A stretch of DNA of 64,000 nt from Thermohalobaculum sp039027855 (GCA_039027855.1 JBCCJI010000004.1:132332-196331); one strand, 5' to 3'; positions 16,878 through 26,379 are shown, counted from the stretch's first letter. Program-made: numbers and translations. Notes: generated from the letters alone by a model not told the origin.

Positions 16878-17633
16878 TCAGGCGTCGCCGAGCATGGTCA
16901 GGCTGGATCGGCCATCGGCCGGTAGCGCGCCACTGGCGTCAAGTCGCTCGGCACTGCCGCTTAGGTGGATGCGCTGACACATCGCCATGCCGGTCGCGCA
17001 ATAGCGCGCCGTGGCGGGCCCATCGCCCCGATCGACCAGCAGCGAAAGGCTGGCGATCGCATAGGGCACGGTCAGATGACGCGCCAGCATACGCGACAGT
17101 CTGCGGTGATGGTCGAGCAAGGCCGCGCCTTCGAGCCGGCCCGTCAGGACGATGCGGAATGGCGCCACGCCGGCGCGGCCGTGGCGTGTGCGCTCGGTCT
17201 GTGTGTCCCGGTTGCTCAGCACCTCGCGCCTGCGGGCGATCTCGGTGGTCCGGTCCATCACCAAGGCGAGGCGGTCGAGGAACAGCGACAGCGCCGCCGA
17301 TGGCTCTGCAGGACGCAGCACCACGCGACCAGCCTCGGTCGCGCAGATAAGACGGGGTGCGCGAAACTGAGCATGACGCTCGGCCAGACGATGCAGGGCC
17401 GTCTCGAGCATCCAAGGCGCGCTGCCCGAGACGAACAGCCTGTCCGAGAGGATCGCTGCCGGCGCGGGCGGCGCCCCTGCGCCCACCGCGGCCCGCCGGG
17501 CAAGGCTAATATGTCGGGGGTCGGGCTGATCGTCGATGACGACATCATCGCCGAACAGGCTTGAGGTGGCGATCGAAAGCGGGCTACCGGGATCGGGAAC
17601 CCAAGCGACACGATAGGCGATCTCGGTATTCAT
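16878..17633 (-). CDS. DUF1045-like (2H phosphoesterase fold) protein lacking both histidine motifs
   Basis: The 251-residue protein follows the DUF1045 plan: an N-terminal YRVAWVPDPGSPLSIATSSL, a central LRPAEPSAALSLFLDRLALV, the linker RTTEIARRREVLSNRD, then PFRIVLTGRLEG and PYAIASLSLLVDRGDG. DUF1045 members normally carry two HxT motifs, one near YGFHAT and one in FRFHMTLTG. Here the first region reads PAAILSDRLFVSGSAPWML and the second FRIVLTG, so both histidines are gone. This suggests a non-catalytic descendant. No phosphonate genes are nearby. The family call is from remembered pattern, not a search. Confidence 0.6.
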   Translation of the reverse strand: MNTEIAYRVAWVPDPGSPLSIATSSLFGDDVVIDDQPDPRHISLARRAAVGAGAPPAPAAILSDRLFVSGSAPWMLETALHRLAERHAQFRAPRLICATEAGRVVLRPAEPSAALSLFLDRLALVMDRTTEIARRREVLSNRDTQTERTRHGRAGVAPFRIVLTGRLEGAALLDHHRRLSRMLARHLTVPYAIASLSLLVDRGDGPATARYCATGMAMCQRIHLSGSAERLDASGALPADGRSSLTMLGDA

Positions 17634-17884
17634 GACGACCCGACTGCATATTTACACCATGAGTTGAGGATGCCGTGATCCGCACCCGCGCAGATGTGAC
17701 ATTCGTCACAAAACCATCGGTGGATTATGCATTTGGTAACGATGAGTGATGCGAAGTTGCATCAGGAATGTAGCAAGTTGGCACCGATCCTCACGCAGTT
17801 GCGAGAGTGCCGTTTCGGGGTGTCGGAATTTGAGGTCGTCGCCGTATCTCTCCCGACACACGATCAAAATATGGATTGTCGACG

Positions 17885-18298
17885 ATGCCGTTGAGGAGCC
17901 GAACGCCCATCGCCCTGATCGCGATCCTCGCGACGGGCGTTGCAGCAGGGCAAGTCGCTGAGAGCGCGCCTGCCGCGATCGATGGCGTCTGGAAAACCGC
18001 GCCGCGCGACGACGGCTCCTATGTGACCGTGCGGATCGAGCCCTGCATGGGCGACAGCGGGTCACGCTGCGGTACCGTCATCGACGCCCATGGCGGCGCG
18101 AAATCCGACATTATCGGCGATCCGATCCTCGACAACATGACCTTCGAGGGCGCCAATCGCTGGGGCGGGGGTGAGATCATCCGCCCGGGCCGCGGGACCC
18201 GCTACCGCTCGAAGCTCAAGTTGACGGCCGAGGGGCTGGAGGTGTCGGGCTGTGTCGCTGGCGGCCTGTTCTGCGGCTCCACCCTCTGGACGCGCTGA
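17885..18298 (+). CDS. Exported DUF2147 protein
   Basis: A 137-residue protein with a short signal peptide (PIALIAILATGVAAGQ) and a DUF2147 core: IDGVWKTAPRDDGSYVTVRI, then CMGDSGSRCGTVID and a C-terminal LEVSGCVAGGLFCGS. Four cysteines in the mature part could form two disulfides in the periplasm. The family is a small lipocalin-like beta fold of unknown function. The ATG at 17885 has no strong ribosome-binding site; a TTG nine bases upstream is an alternative start. The next gene begins eight bases after the stop. Confidence 0.8.
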   Translation: MPLRSRTPIALIAILATGVAAGQVAESAPAAIDGVWKTAPRDDGSYVTVRIEPCMGDSGSRCGTVIDAHGGAKSDIIGDPILDNMTFEGANRWGGGEIIRPGRGTRYRSKLKLTAEGLEVSGCVAGGLFCGSTLWTR

Positions 18299-18305
18299 AC
18301 CCGCC

Positions 18306-19163
18306 GTGAAAACGCCCTCTGGCCGCGCCCGGCTGGCCTGGGTCGATGCCGAGATCGGTCAGCTCGCCCTTCGCATCTGCGGCGACGATAAGCACGGCAG
18401 GCGCCCGGTCGTCATGCTGCATGGCTGGTCACAGTCTTCGCTGTCGTTCGCCCGACAGTTTGGTGGCTCACTCGCGGACAGGCACCTTTTGCTGGCGCCT
18501 GACCTGCCGGGACATGGCGCCTCGCCGGCGCCGGATCATCCAGACGCCGCCAGCCATTCGGCCTATTGGGCCGATGTCGTGCACGGCGTGATCCTCGCGC
18601 TCGGCCTCGAGAGACCGGTCCTGGTCGGTTGGTCCATGGGTGGCTGGATCATCGGTGACTACCTTCGCAAGCACGGCACCGCGACGCTGGGCGGTATCGT
18701 AACCGTCGGCACCGTCGCCCGGATCGGTGCGCTGGCCGACCCGGCCATGATGGCCAAGCGCAAGGCCGACGTAAGGGCCGAGGGGATGTTCCACGACGAC
18801 CCGCAGGTGCAGATCGAAGCGGCCATCGCCTTTGCCCGCGCCCTGACCGCCGGTCCCCTGTCGAAGCAGGATCTTGCCTTTCACGTCGCCCAGATGATGG
18901 CCTGTCCGCCCGCGATTCGCCGCGCCGCCCGCCTGCGTGACGAAGACTGGCGTGCCGATTTTGCCCGGGCGCGCGACGCCGCTTTGCCGAGCCTCGTCAT
19001 ACAAGGCGGTGCCGAGCGCGTCTGCTTTGCGCCCCAGGCGGCCGAGACCGCCGCGGCGCTGGGCGCGGAGACCGTCACCATCCCCGGCGCCGGCCACATG
19101 CCGTTCTGGGAGCAGGCCGAGCGTTTCGAGGCCGCCGTCGGAACGTTCCTTGACCGGTGCTAG
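18306..19163 (+). CDS. Alpha/beta hydrolase
   Basis: Started at the GTG at 18306, just after the DUF2147 stop, this is a 285-residue alpha/beta hydrolase. The oxyanion region VVMLHGWSQSSLSF, the nucleophile elbow VGWSMGGWI and the histidine segment GAGHMPFWEQAERF are clear. At the position where the acidic residue usually follows strand beta-7 (G..D), the sequence reads QGGAERV, so glutamate may replace aspartate. Substrate unknown; ester or lactone hydrolysis is the general expectation. It converges with a minus-strand gene, overlapping by 4 bases. Confidence 0.85.
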   Translation: MKTPSGRARLAWVDAEIGQLALRICGDDKHGRRPVVMLHGWSQSSLSFARQFGGSLADRHLLLAPDLPGHGASPAPDHPDAASHSAYWADVVHGVILALGLERPVLVGWSMGGWIIGDYLRKHGTATLGGIVTVGTVARIGALADPAMMAKRKADVRAEGMFHDDPQVQIEAAIAFARALTAGPLSKQDLAFHVAQMMACPPAIRRAARLRDEDWRADFARARDAALPSLVIQGGAERVCFAPQAAETAAALGAETVTIPGAGHMPFWEQAERFEAAVGTFLDRC

Positions 19164-19549
19164 CCGCCCTTCTGCTGCGATCCGAAGTAATAGCCGATCA
19201 CCGAGCCGAAGATCCCGACCACCGCGGGCAAAAGCGACGAGGTCAGCAGTGTCAGCATCCGGTCGATGGCAGTGATCTGCGCGTCCGACACCTCGACAAA
19301 GCCGAGCACGAGGACAAACGCCGCGTAGACCACCACGATGCCGATGCAGAGGCTGCCGAAGACCAGCAACATGCGCATGGCGAGCTTCTCTCGCACGCTC
19401 TCACGCTGCTCGGCGATGCGCAGGTCGGAGGCCGTGACAGAGAGGGCTGGTGCAGCGGCGACCTCGCTCGTGTCGAGTTCTCTCATGATCGGGCCCACCG
19501 GGGCGCCGGCCATGGGTGCGTTGGTGTCGATGGCCTCGTCGTCAGGCAT
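19160..19549 (-). CDS. Two-helix membrane protein, second gene of an RHH pair
   Basis: A 129-residue protein with a hydrophilic N-terminal half and two membrane segments: MLLVFGSLCIGIVVVYAAFVL and LLTSSLLPAVVGIFGSVIGYYF. Not recognised; the hairpin-like topology with a short loop (VEVSDAQITAIDRM) is holin-like in a general sense only. Its ATG overlaps the TGA of the upstream ribbon-helix-helix gene by one base (ATGA-type junction), so the two proteins are produced together. Confidence 0.65.
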   Translation of the reverse strand: MPDDEAIDTNAPMAGAPVGPIMRELDTSEVAAAPALSVTASDLRIAEQRESVREKLAMRMLLVFGSLCIGIVVVYAAFVLVLGFVEVSDAQITAIDRMLTLLTSSLLPAVVGIFGSVIGYYFGSQQKGG

Positions 19550-19818
19550 CAGTCCTTGGAGCCGAAGGTCAGCTCCATCAGCTTCTGGTCCGAGCCACGC
19601 TTGAGAATGAAGCTGTCACCGCGCCGCTTGGCTTCCTCGATGAAAAGCTGCGTGCCGACCGCGCGCTCAAGCGCCTGGACAAGGGTCAGGCCCTCTTCGT
19701 CGGCCAGATCGCTGAGCGCCTTTTCCATCGCCGAGGAAAGCCGGATCGTCCGCTGCGAGACCTGATCCTTCCCGGTCGTGTACTTCTTGCCGAGCGCCTT
19801 GATGTCTGCCTGCTCCAT
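19549..19818 (-). CDS. Ribbon-helix-helix-like small protein
   Basis: An 89-residue protein whose centre reads SQRTIRLSSAMEKALSDLAD then GLTLVQALERAVGTQLFIEE: a short beta strand followed by two helices, the arrangement of CopG/Arc-type DNA-binding proteins that dimerise through the strand. It could be an autoregulator of its two-gene operon with the downstream membrane protein. No toxin-like partner is seen. Function unknown. Confidence 0.6.
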   Translation of the reverse strand: MEQADIKALGKKYTTGKDQVSQRTIRLSSAMEKALSDLADEEGLTLVQALERAVGTQLFIEEAKRRGDSFILKRGSDQKLMELTFGSKD

Positions 19819-19848
19819 GGGGCAGCTCCGACTTTGAAAATGGGCGGG

Positions 19849-22308
19849 TCAGCCTGCGCGGTCAATCTCTTCCAGCATGGCCGCTTCCTCGGCCAGCAGC
19901 GTCTCCTCGGCGCCGCCACCCCTGATCGGCACGCGCCCCATCTCCAGCATCAGGGGCGTGGCGAGGGGGGTGCAGCGCCGGGCCTGAACCACGTCGATAC
20001 GCCCGTCGATGCGGGTCAGCAGCTCTTCGATCCGGCCGAAATCGACCAGGCCGCGCATCGCCTCGCGCCGCGTGATCTCGAGCATCAGGTGGTCGGGGTC
20101 GTACTTCCTCAGCGTGTCGTAGAGGATGTCCGAGGAGAACGTCGCCTGCCGCCCAGTCTTGCGCCTGCCCGGCGTCGTCCGCTCGATCAGCCCGGCGACG
20201 ACGCCGACAGTGCGGAAGGTACGCTTCATCAAGTTGTTCTCCGACAGCCACGCCTCGGCCCCCGCCAACAGGCCCGCGGCTTCGAGCAGCGCGGCGGGAT
20301 CGGGGATTGGCTTTAGCCCCCAGACCATCACAGCGTAGTCGTTGGTGACGAAGCCGAGCGGGTCGAGCCCGGCTTCCTCCATGCGTTTTGACAGCAGCAG
20401 GCCCAGCGTCTGGTCGGCGTTCTGCCCGGCGAAGGCATAGACGACGAGGTGCCAGCGGTCGCCGCGCGGGAACACCTCGACCAGCAGGCGGTCGGGCGAT
20501 GGTAGGCGGGAATGGCGCGCCTGCAGATCCAGCCAGACCTGTACGGGGCGGGGCAGGTCTTCCCAGCCTGCCCGATCGGACAGCCGTTCCATCACCAGAT
20601 GCGAAAGCCTGACCGAGGTCGCGAGCTTGGTGCCGTAGAAGACCGCGATCTTGGGCTCCTGGGTGGGGTTCGCGCTGACCTGCACGGTCATCTCGTGCAG
20701 GCCGTCATAGCGGACCACGCGCCCGCCGATCAGGAAGCTGTCGCCCGGCGTCAGGGTGGCGGCGAACATCTCCTCGACCTCGCCGATCTTGGCCCCGCCG
20801 CCGCGCCTGCCCATGCGCACATTCAGCGTCTCGGGGGCCACGATGGTGCCGACATTCATGCGCAGGCGCTGGGCGGTGCGCGGATCGCGGAGGGCGAACC
20901 GGCCGGGGCGATGCTCGATCAGCCGCTTCCACTGATCATAGGCGCGGAGCGCGTAGCCGCCGGTCGCACAGAAATCGAGGCATCGATCGAAATCCGCCCG
21001 GGTGAGGCCCCGATAGGGCCCGGCGCGGCGCACCTCCTCGAACAGGGCATCAGCCTCGAACGACCCGCCGCAGGCGACCAGGCAAAGATGCTGGCACAAC
21101 ACGTCGAGCCCGCCCGCCGGCAGACGCTCGCCATCGAGATCGCCCCCGTCGATCGCATCCAGCGCCGCGTGACACTCGATCACCTCCATCCGGTTGGCGG
21201 GCACGATCAGCGCCTTGGATGGCGCGTCGTAGCGGTGATTGGCCCGACCGATCCGCTGGACGAGCTTTTTCACCTGCTTCGGCGCGCCGACCTGGATCAC
21301 CAGATCCACATCGCCCCAGTCGAGGCCGAGATCGAGCGACGAGGTCGCGACCACGGCACGCAGCTCTCCCGCCGCCATCGCCGCCTCGACCTTTTGGCGC
21401 GCCTCCAGCCCCAACGAGCCGTGATGGAGAGCAATGGGCAGCGCCTCGGCGTTCTCGGCCCAGAGCGCTTGGAAGAAGAGCTCGGCCTGCGCGCGGGTGT
21501 TGATGAAGACGATGGTGGTGCGGTGCGCCGCGATCTGGTCGAGGATCGCGCGCGCGGCATAGCGCCCGCCCATGCCCGCCCAGGGCGGATCACCCGCATC
21601 GTGCATCACCGTGATGTCGGGCGGCGGTCCGGGATCGGCGAAGATGGTGTCGACGTGAACCACGCCATCTGCGTCGGGCGGGCACAACCAGTCCGCGATC
21701 TCTCCCGGGGCGTCCACCGTCGCCGAGAGGGCCGCCACACGGTGCCCCGGCGCCAGCGTCGAAAGCCGCGCGAGGCCAAGCGCCAACTGGTCGCCTCGTT
21801 TGGTGCCGGCCAGCGCATGCACTTCGTCGACGACCACGCGGCGGAGCGTCGAGAAGAGCTTTGGCGCCTCGTCCCATGACAGCATCAGCGCAAGGCTTTC
21901 GGGCGTGGTCAGCAGGATGTCTGGGGGATCGCGGCGCTGGCGCACGCGTACCGATTGCTTGGTATCGCCGGTCCGGTCCTCGACCAGGATTGCGAGACCC
22001 ATCTCTTCGACCGGCGACGAGAGGTTGCGCCGGATGTCGGCGGCGAGTGCCTTCAGCGGTGAGACGTAGAGCGTGTGCAGCCCCGCCCCCGAGACCTCCG
22101 CCAGATCGACCAGCGAGGGCAGAAAGCCCGCCAGCGTCTTGCCCGCGCCCGTTGGTGCGATCAGCAGCGTCGCCGGCGCGGTCGCCGCGAGCATGGCACA
22201 CTGGTGGGGATGCGGCTGCCAGCCGCGCGCGGCGAACCAGTCGCTGAAGGGTGGTGTCAGCGCGACTTCATCAGTGTTGGCCGCTCTCTCACCGGCTGGG
22301 TTGTTCAT
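19849..22308 (-). CDS. Ligase-associated DNA damage response DEXH box helicase (Lhr-like)
   Basis: An 819-residue superfamily 2 helicase. Motif I is LIAPTGAGKTLAGFLPSL, the DEXH box is VVVDEVHALAGTKRGDQL, motif III SATVDAPGE, and motif VI includes VQRIGRANHRYD. The C-terminal half carries the Lhr-type extension. Length and layout match the helicase of the ligase-associated DNA repair set. The ligase, exonuclease and phosphoesterase genes that usually accompany it are not adjacent here. The ATG at 22308 was chosen; an in-frame TTG lies six bases upstream. A 12-bp tandem repeat lies just ahead of the start. Confidence 0.88.
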   Translation of the reverse strand: MNNPAGERAANTDEVALTPPFSDWFAARGWQPHPHQCAMLAATAPATLLIAPTGAGKTLAGFLPSLVDLAEVSGAGLHTLYVSPLKALAADIRRNLSSPVEEMGLAILVEDRTGDTKQSVRVRQRRDPPDILLTTPESLALMLSWDEAPKLFSTLRRVVVDEVHALAGTKRGDQLALGLARLSTLAPGHRVAALSATVDAPGEIADWLCPPDADGVVHVDTIFADPGPPPDITVMHDAGDPPWAGMGGRYAARAILDQIAAHRTTIVFINTRAQAELFFQALWAENAEALPIALHHGSLGLEARQKVEAAMAAGELRAVVATSSLDLGLDWGDVDLVIQVGAPKQVKKLVQRIGRANHRYDAPSKALIVPANRMEVIECHAALDAIDGGDLDGERLPAGGLDVLCQHLCLVACGGSFEADALFEEVRRAGPYRGLTRADFDRCLDFCATGGYALRAYDQWKRLIEHRPGRFALRDPRTAQRLRMNVGTIVAPETLNVRMGRRGGGAKIGEVEEMFAATLTPGDSFLIGGRVVRYDGLHEMTVQVSANPTQEPKIAVFYGTKLATSVRLSHLVMERLSDRAGWEDLPRPVQVWLDLQARHSRLPSPDRLLVEVFPRGDRWHLVVYAFAGQNADQTLGLLLSKRMEEAGLDPLGFVTNDYAVMVWGLKPIPDPAALLEAAGLLAGAEAWLSENNLMKRTFRTVGVVAGLIERTTPGRRKTGRQATFSSDILYDTLRKYDPDHLMLEITRREAMRGLVDFGRIEELLTRIDGRIDVVQARRCTPLATPLMLEMGRVPIRGGGAEETLLAEEAAMLEEIDRAG

Positions 22309-22320
22309 CGCCAACGCGCC

Positions 22321-22368
22321 CCGCCGCTCGACCCGCCGCTCGACCCGCCGCCTAGCCCGCCGACCCGC
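22321..22368. repeat. Four tandem 12-bp repeats upstream of the helicase gene
   Basis: Units CCGCCGCTCGAC, CCGCCGCTCGAC, CCGCCGCCTAGC and CCGCCGACCCGC follow one another without gap, the first two identical. They begin 13 bases upstream of the helicase ATG on the minus strand, so they lie in its leader or promoter. Slippage here could change expression; no frame effect is expected. Confidence 0.75.
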
Positions 22369-22579
22369 GCATTATCCTGCAATCCTGCCACAAATCCGGT
22401 CGCCATCGCTGTCACTGCTCCGCGTCTTAGCATGGCGCGTGGGCCACGCGATGGTCATCCTGTCGCGCGCCCGGGCGCTTCGCGCTTGTTGGGCCCTGTT
22501 GCGACATGGCGGTTGCGTCTGGGTGACTGGCAATGATTACTCCAAAGGGCGCATGGTGTGCCAAAGATGGGGGGGGCGC

Positions 22580-24361
22580 GTGTCACCGGACCGATCGCTG
22601 CTGAGGGTGGAGAACCTGTCGATTGGCATCGGTGCGCCACCGGTCGGTCGGCCGGTTGTCAGCAATGTCGCCTTCGCCCTTCGTCCCGGCGAGACCCTGG
22701 CTTTGGTGGGCGAGAGTGGCTCGGGCAAGACGCTGACAGGAAAAGCCATCCTCGGGCTGTTGCCGAGCGTGGCCAAGATCACCTCGGGCCGGGCGATCAT
22801 GGCGCTGCCGGATGGCGAGAAGGACCTGATGGCGCTCGACCGGAAGGCGCTACGCAAGGTGCGTGGCACGCAGGTGTCGATGATCTTTCAGGAACCGCTA
22901 TCCGCCTTCTCGCCGCTCCACACGACCGGGCGGCAGATCTCCGAGGTCCTGCGCGTCCATGGCGTAGGCGCGCGCGAGGCCCGCGCCCGCACGATCCAGA
23001 CCCTGGCCGATGTGGGCTGCCCGGATCCCGAACGGGTCTATCGCGCCTATCCCTTCGAGCTGTCGGGGGGCCTCCGCCAGCGGGCGATGATCGCCATGGC
23101 GATGGTCGGCGAGCCAAGCCTTGTTATTGCAGACGAACCCACGACCGCGCTCGATGTCACCACGCAGGCCGTCGTCCTGGATTTGTTGCAGCGCCTGGCC
23201 GAGGAGCGCGGGCTGTCGGTCATCATGATCACGCATGACCTGGGCGTGGTGGCGACGATCGCCGACCGTGTGGCCGTTATGCGCCATGGTGAGGTGGTGG
23301 AGCGCGGTCCCGTAGACGCCGTGCTGCAGACCCCGCTGCACGCCTATACGCGCCGCCTGATCGCTGCGGCGCCACAGGTGCCGGATGTCTGCGCGATCCA
23401 CCGCGCACCCGCCAACGACGTCATCCTGCGGGTTGATGCCCTCTCCAAGACCTATCCGCCGCGCGCCCGCATGTTCGGCGAGGCCGGTGAGCCGGTGCGC
23501 GCGGTCGCCGGTGTGTCGTTCGCCATGGAGCGGGGAGAGACCGTAGCGGTCGTCGGCGAAAGCGGCTCGGGCAAATCGACGGTCGCCAAGCTGATCCTGC
23601 GCGCCGAGACGCCCGATCCGGGCGCGCGTATCAGCTTTTGCCCCCGTGGCGGGGCCGAGCAGGACGTTGCCGGGATGGATCGCGCGAGCCTCACGGCCTT
23701 CCGGCGCCAGGCGCAGATGATCTTTCAGGATCCGTTCGGCGCGCTCAGCCCCCGCATGAATGTCGCCGATATCGTGACCGAGCCGCTTAGCGTGCACCGG
23801 GTCGGCAACCGCGCCGCGCGGATCGAGCGGGCGGCGGCTCTGCTGGATAAAGTCGGGATGCCGCGCGAGGCGCTCTGGCGCTACCCGCATGCCTTCTCGG
23901 GTGGGCAGCGCCAGCGCATCGCCATCGCCCGGTCGTTGACGCTCGAGCCGGAACTGCTGGTGCTGGATGAGCCGACCTCGGCGCTCGATGTCAGCGTGCA
24001 GGCGGATGTGCTGCGCCTGCTCGACCAGCTGAAGACTGATCTCGGCCTCAGCTACCTGTTCATCAGCCACGACCTCGCCGTGGTCGCCGCGATCGCGGAT
24101 CGGGTGATGGTCATGCGCCGGGGCAGGGTGGTCGAGCAGGGGCCCACCGATGCGATCTTCAACGACCCGAAGCACCCCTATACCCGGGCGCTCATCGCAG
24201 CCTCGCCCGAGCCCGATGGCGATACGCGCCTCGATCTGAAGCTGGTGGCGGCCGGTGCCGGGGAGCCCGATGCGTGGCCAGCGCCCTTTGGCTACCACGG
24301 CGATGCCGCACCCGATCTGGTGACGGTGGCCCCCGGCCATGATGTCCGCCGCGCCGCCTGA
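22580..24361 (+). CDS. Oligopeptide-type ABC importer, fused double ATPase
   Basis: A 593-residue protein with two complete ABC ATPase halves. The first has Walker A GESGSGKTLTG, signature LSGGLRQR and Walker B LVIADEPTTALD; the second GESGSGKSTVAK, FSGGQRQR and LLVLDEPTSALD. The fused arrangement is that of YejF/AgpD-type ATPases energising dipeptide or oligopeptide-family importers. The GTG at 22580 follows a G-rich tract; an ATG at 22553 with AAAGGG upstream is an equally open alternative (602 residues). It heads a four-gene operon with a binding protein and two permeases. Confidence 0.9.
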   Translation: MSPDRSLLRVENLSIGIGAPPVGRPVVSNVAFALRPGETLALVGESGSGKTLTGKAILGLLPSVAKITSGRAIMALPDGEKDLMALDRKALRKVRGTQVSMIFQEPLSAFSPLHTTGRQISEVLRVHGVGAREARARTIQTLADVGCPDPERVYRAYPFELSGGLRQRAMIAMAMVGEPSLVIADEPTTALDVTTQAVVLDLLQRLAEERGLSVIMITHDLGVVATIADRVAVMRHGEVVERGPVDAVLQTPLHAYTRRLIAAAPQVPDVCAIHRAPANDVILRVDALSKTYPPRARMFGEAGEPVRAVAGVSFAMERGETVAVVGESGSGKSTVAKLILRAETPDPGARISFCPRGGAEQDVAGMDRASLTAFRRQAQMIFQDPFGALSPRMNVADIVTEPLSVHRVGNRAARIERAAALLDKVGMPREALWRYPHAFSGGQRQRIAIARSLTLEPELLVLDEPTSALDVSVQADVLRLLDQLKTDLGLSYLFISHDLAVVAAIADRVMVMRRGRVVEQGPTDAIFNDPKHPYTRALIAASPEPDGDTRLDLKLVAAGAGEPDAWPAPFGYHGDAAPDLVTVAPGHDVRRAA

Positions 24362-24384
24362 CGGTCCGTCGAGAAGGAAGCACG

Positions 24385-26379
24385 ATGCGATCCATACCCC
24401 TCGCCCTGGCGCTTGCCGTCGTCACGCTGGCCATGCCCGTCATTCCGGCCGCGGCCGATATGCCGGGGCGCACGCCCGAGCAGCCGCCCCGCCTGATCGA
24501 GACCGAAGGGTTGAAAGACGCCGTCGCCGCCGGCGCGTTGCCGCCTGTGGCCGAGCGCCTGCCCGACACGCCCTTGATCGTCGATCTGGCCGGGCGTGGG
24601 CGCGAGGCCGGGCGTCATGGTGGCACGATGCGCACTTTTGTGAGCCGGGCCAAGGACGTGCGCTACATCTCGGCCTGGGGCTATGCGCGCCTCGTCGGCT
24701 ATGACAGCCGCTACGCCCTGGTACCTGATCTACTGCGCGCCGTGGAGGAGAGCCCCGACGGCCTTTCGATCACGCTGCATTTGCGTCCGGGTCACCGCTG
24801 GTCCGACGGCCATCCCTTCACCGCCGAAGACTTCCGCTACTGGTGGGAGGACGTGGCACTGAACGAGGATCTTTCGCCTACGGGGCCGCCGGTCGAGCTG
24901 CTCTCGGATGGCGAGAAACCGGTCTTCGAGGTGATCGATCAGCACGCCGTGCGCTTCACCTGGAGCAAGCCCAATCCGCGCTTCCTGCCCGCGCTGGCCC
25001 AGGCGCGCCCCGTCTATATCTACCGCCCAGCGCATTACATGAAGGAGTTCCACGCCGCCTATGGCGATGCCGAGGAGATCGCGGCCATGGTCGAAAAGGC
25101 CAAGGCGCGCAACTGGGCGCAGCTCCATAACCGCCGCGACAACCTCTACCGGTTCGATAATCCCGAGCTGCCGATCCTGCAGCCTTGGCGGAACACGAGC
25201 CCCAAGAACAGCCAGCGCTACATGCTGGAGCGCAATCCCTTCTACCACCGCGTCGATCCCGAGGGGCGGCAACTGCCCTATATCGACAAGATCGACCTGG
25301 AGATCGCGGCCTCCGGCCTGATCCCGGCCAAGGCCACGCTGGGCGAGGCCGATCTGCAATCGCGCGGGTTGAGCTTTGCCGAGGCGCCGGTGCTGAAGAA
25401 GGGCGCCAAGGAGCACGGCTACCAGACCCGTCTCTGGCGCTCGGGCGCGGCCAGCGAGATCGCGCTCTATCCCAATCTCACCTATGGCGATCCGGTCTGG
25501 CGCGCGGTCTTTCGCGATGTCCGCTTCCGCCGCGCGCTCAGCCTGGCCGTCAGCCGCAAGGCGATCAACAAGGTGCTCTATTTCGGCCTCGCCGAGCCGC
25601 GTGCCGTCGCAGCGCTTGAGGAGAGCCCGTTCTACGATCCCGCGCATGCGACCGCCTGGGCACGGTTCGATCTGGATGCCGCGAACGCGCTCTTGGATGA
25701 GATGGGGCTGAGCGAGCGCAATGGCGCCGGCATCCGCCTGTTGCCCGATGGCCGGCCGATGGAGATCGTGATCGAGACCGCGGGCGAACGGCGCGAGGAG
25801 GAAGACGCGCTGGAGATCATCGCCGCGACCTGGGAGCGGGTCGGCGTGCGCCTCCTGATCAAGGCGCTGGACCGCGATATCCTGCGCAACCGCGCCTATT
25901 CCGGGCAGTCGATGATGGTCTCGTGGTGGGGCTGGAACAACGGCTTGCCCACGCCCGACGCCATCCCGGCCGAACTCGCCCCGGTGACGCAGGCGTCCTA
26001 CAGCTGGCCGAAATGGGGCCAGCACTACGAGACCAAGGGCGAGGCGGGCGAACCCGTCGACTATGCCCCTGCCGAGCGCCTGTTCGATCTCTACTACGCT
26101 TGGAAAGAGGCGCCGAACCGCGCCCGCCGCGCCGAGGCGTGGCGCGAGATGCTGGCGATCCATGCCGACCAGATCCTCGCCATCGGGACGGTCTCGCGCG
26201 CGCCAATGCCCATCGTCGCCGACGGCGGCATGCGCAACGTCCCCGATGAGGGGATGTATGCCTGGGAGCCCGGCGCCCAGCTTGGCGTCCACCGGATGGA
26301 TGAGTTCTGGTTCGAGCGCGCTGCCGACAGCGCGGCGCTTGGCGCGACGCAGACCGCCGCGGCCGGGACGGCGCAGTGA
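24385..26379 (+). CDS. ABC importer periplasmic substrate-binding protein (SBP family 5)
   Basis: A 664-residue exported protein with a signal peptide (LALALAVVTLAMPVIPAAA, cleavage after AAA). The mature part shows family 5 features: LVPDLLRAVEESPDGLSITL, RPGHRWSDGHPFTAEDFRYW and FRRALSLAVSRKAINKVLY. At more than 600 residues it resembles the large AgpA-type binding proteins that capture oligosaccharides or modified peptides rather than small dipeptides, but the ligand is not identifiable. It starts 23 bases after the ATPase gene. Confidence 0.9.
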   Translation: MRSIPLALALAVVTLAMPVIPAAADMPGRTPEQPPRLIETEGLKDAVAAGALPPVAERLPDTPLIVDLAGRGREAGRHGGTMRTFVSRAKDVRYISAWGYARLVGYDSRYALVPDLLRAVEESPDGLSITLHLRPGHRWSDGHPFTAEDFRYWWEDVALNEDLSPTGPPVELLSDGEKPVFEVIDQHAVRFTWSKPNPRFLPALAQARPVYIYRPAHYMKEFHAAYGDAEEIAAMVEKAKARNWAQLHNRRDNLYRFDNPELPILQPWRNTSPKNSQRYMLERNPFYHRVDPEGRQLPYIDKIDLEIAASGLIPAKATLGEADLQSRGLSFAEAPVLKKGAKEHGYQTRLWRSGAASEIALYPNLTYGDPVWRAVFRDVRFRRALSLAVSRKAINKVLYFGLAEPRAVAALEESPFYDPAHATAWARFDLDAANALLDEMGLSERNGAGIRLLPDGRPMEIVIETAGERREEEDALEIIAATWERVGVRLLIKALDRDILRNRAYSGQSMMVSWWGWNNGLPTPDAIPAELAPVTQASYSWPKWGQHYETKGEAGEPVDYAPAERLFDLYYAWKEAPNRARRAEAWREMLAIHADQILAIGTVSRAPMPIVADGGMRNVPDEGMYAWEPGAQLGVHRMDEFWFERAADSAALGATQTAAAGTAQ

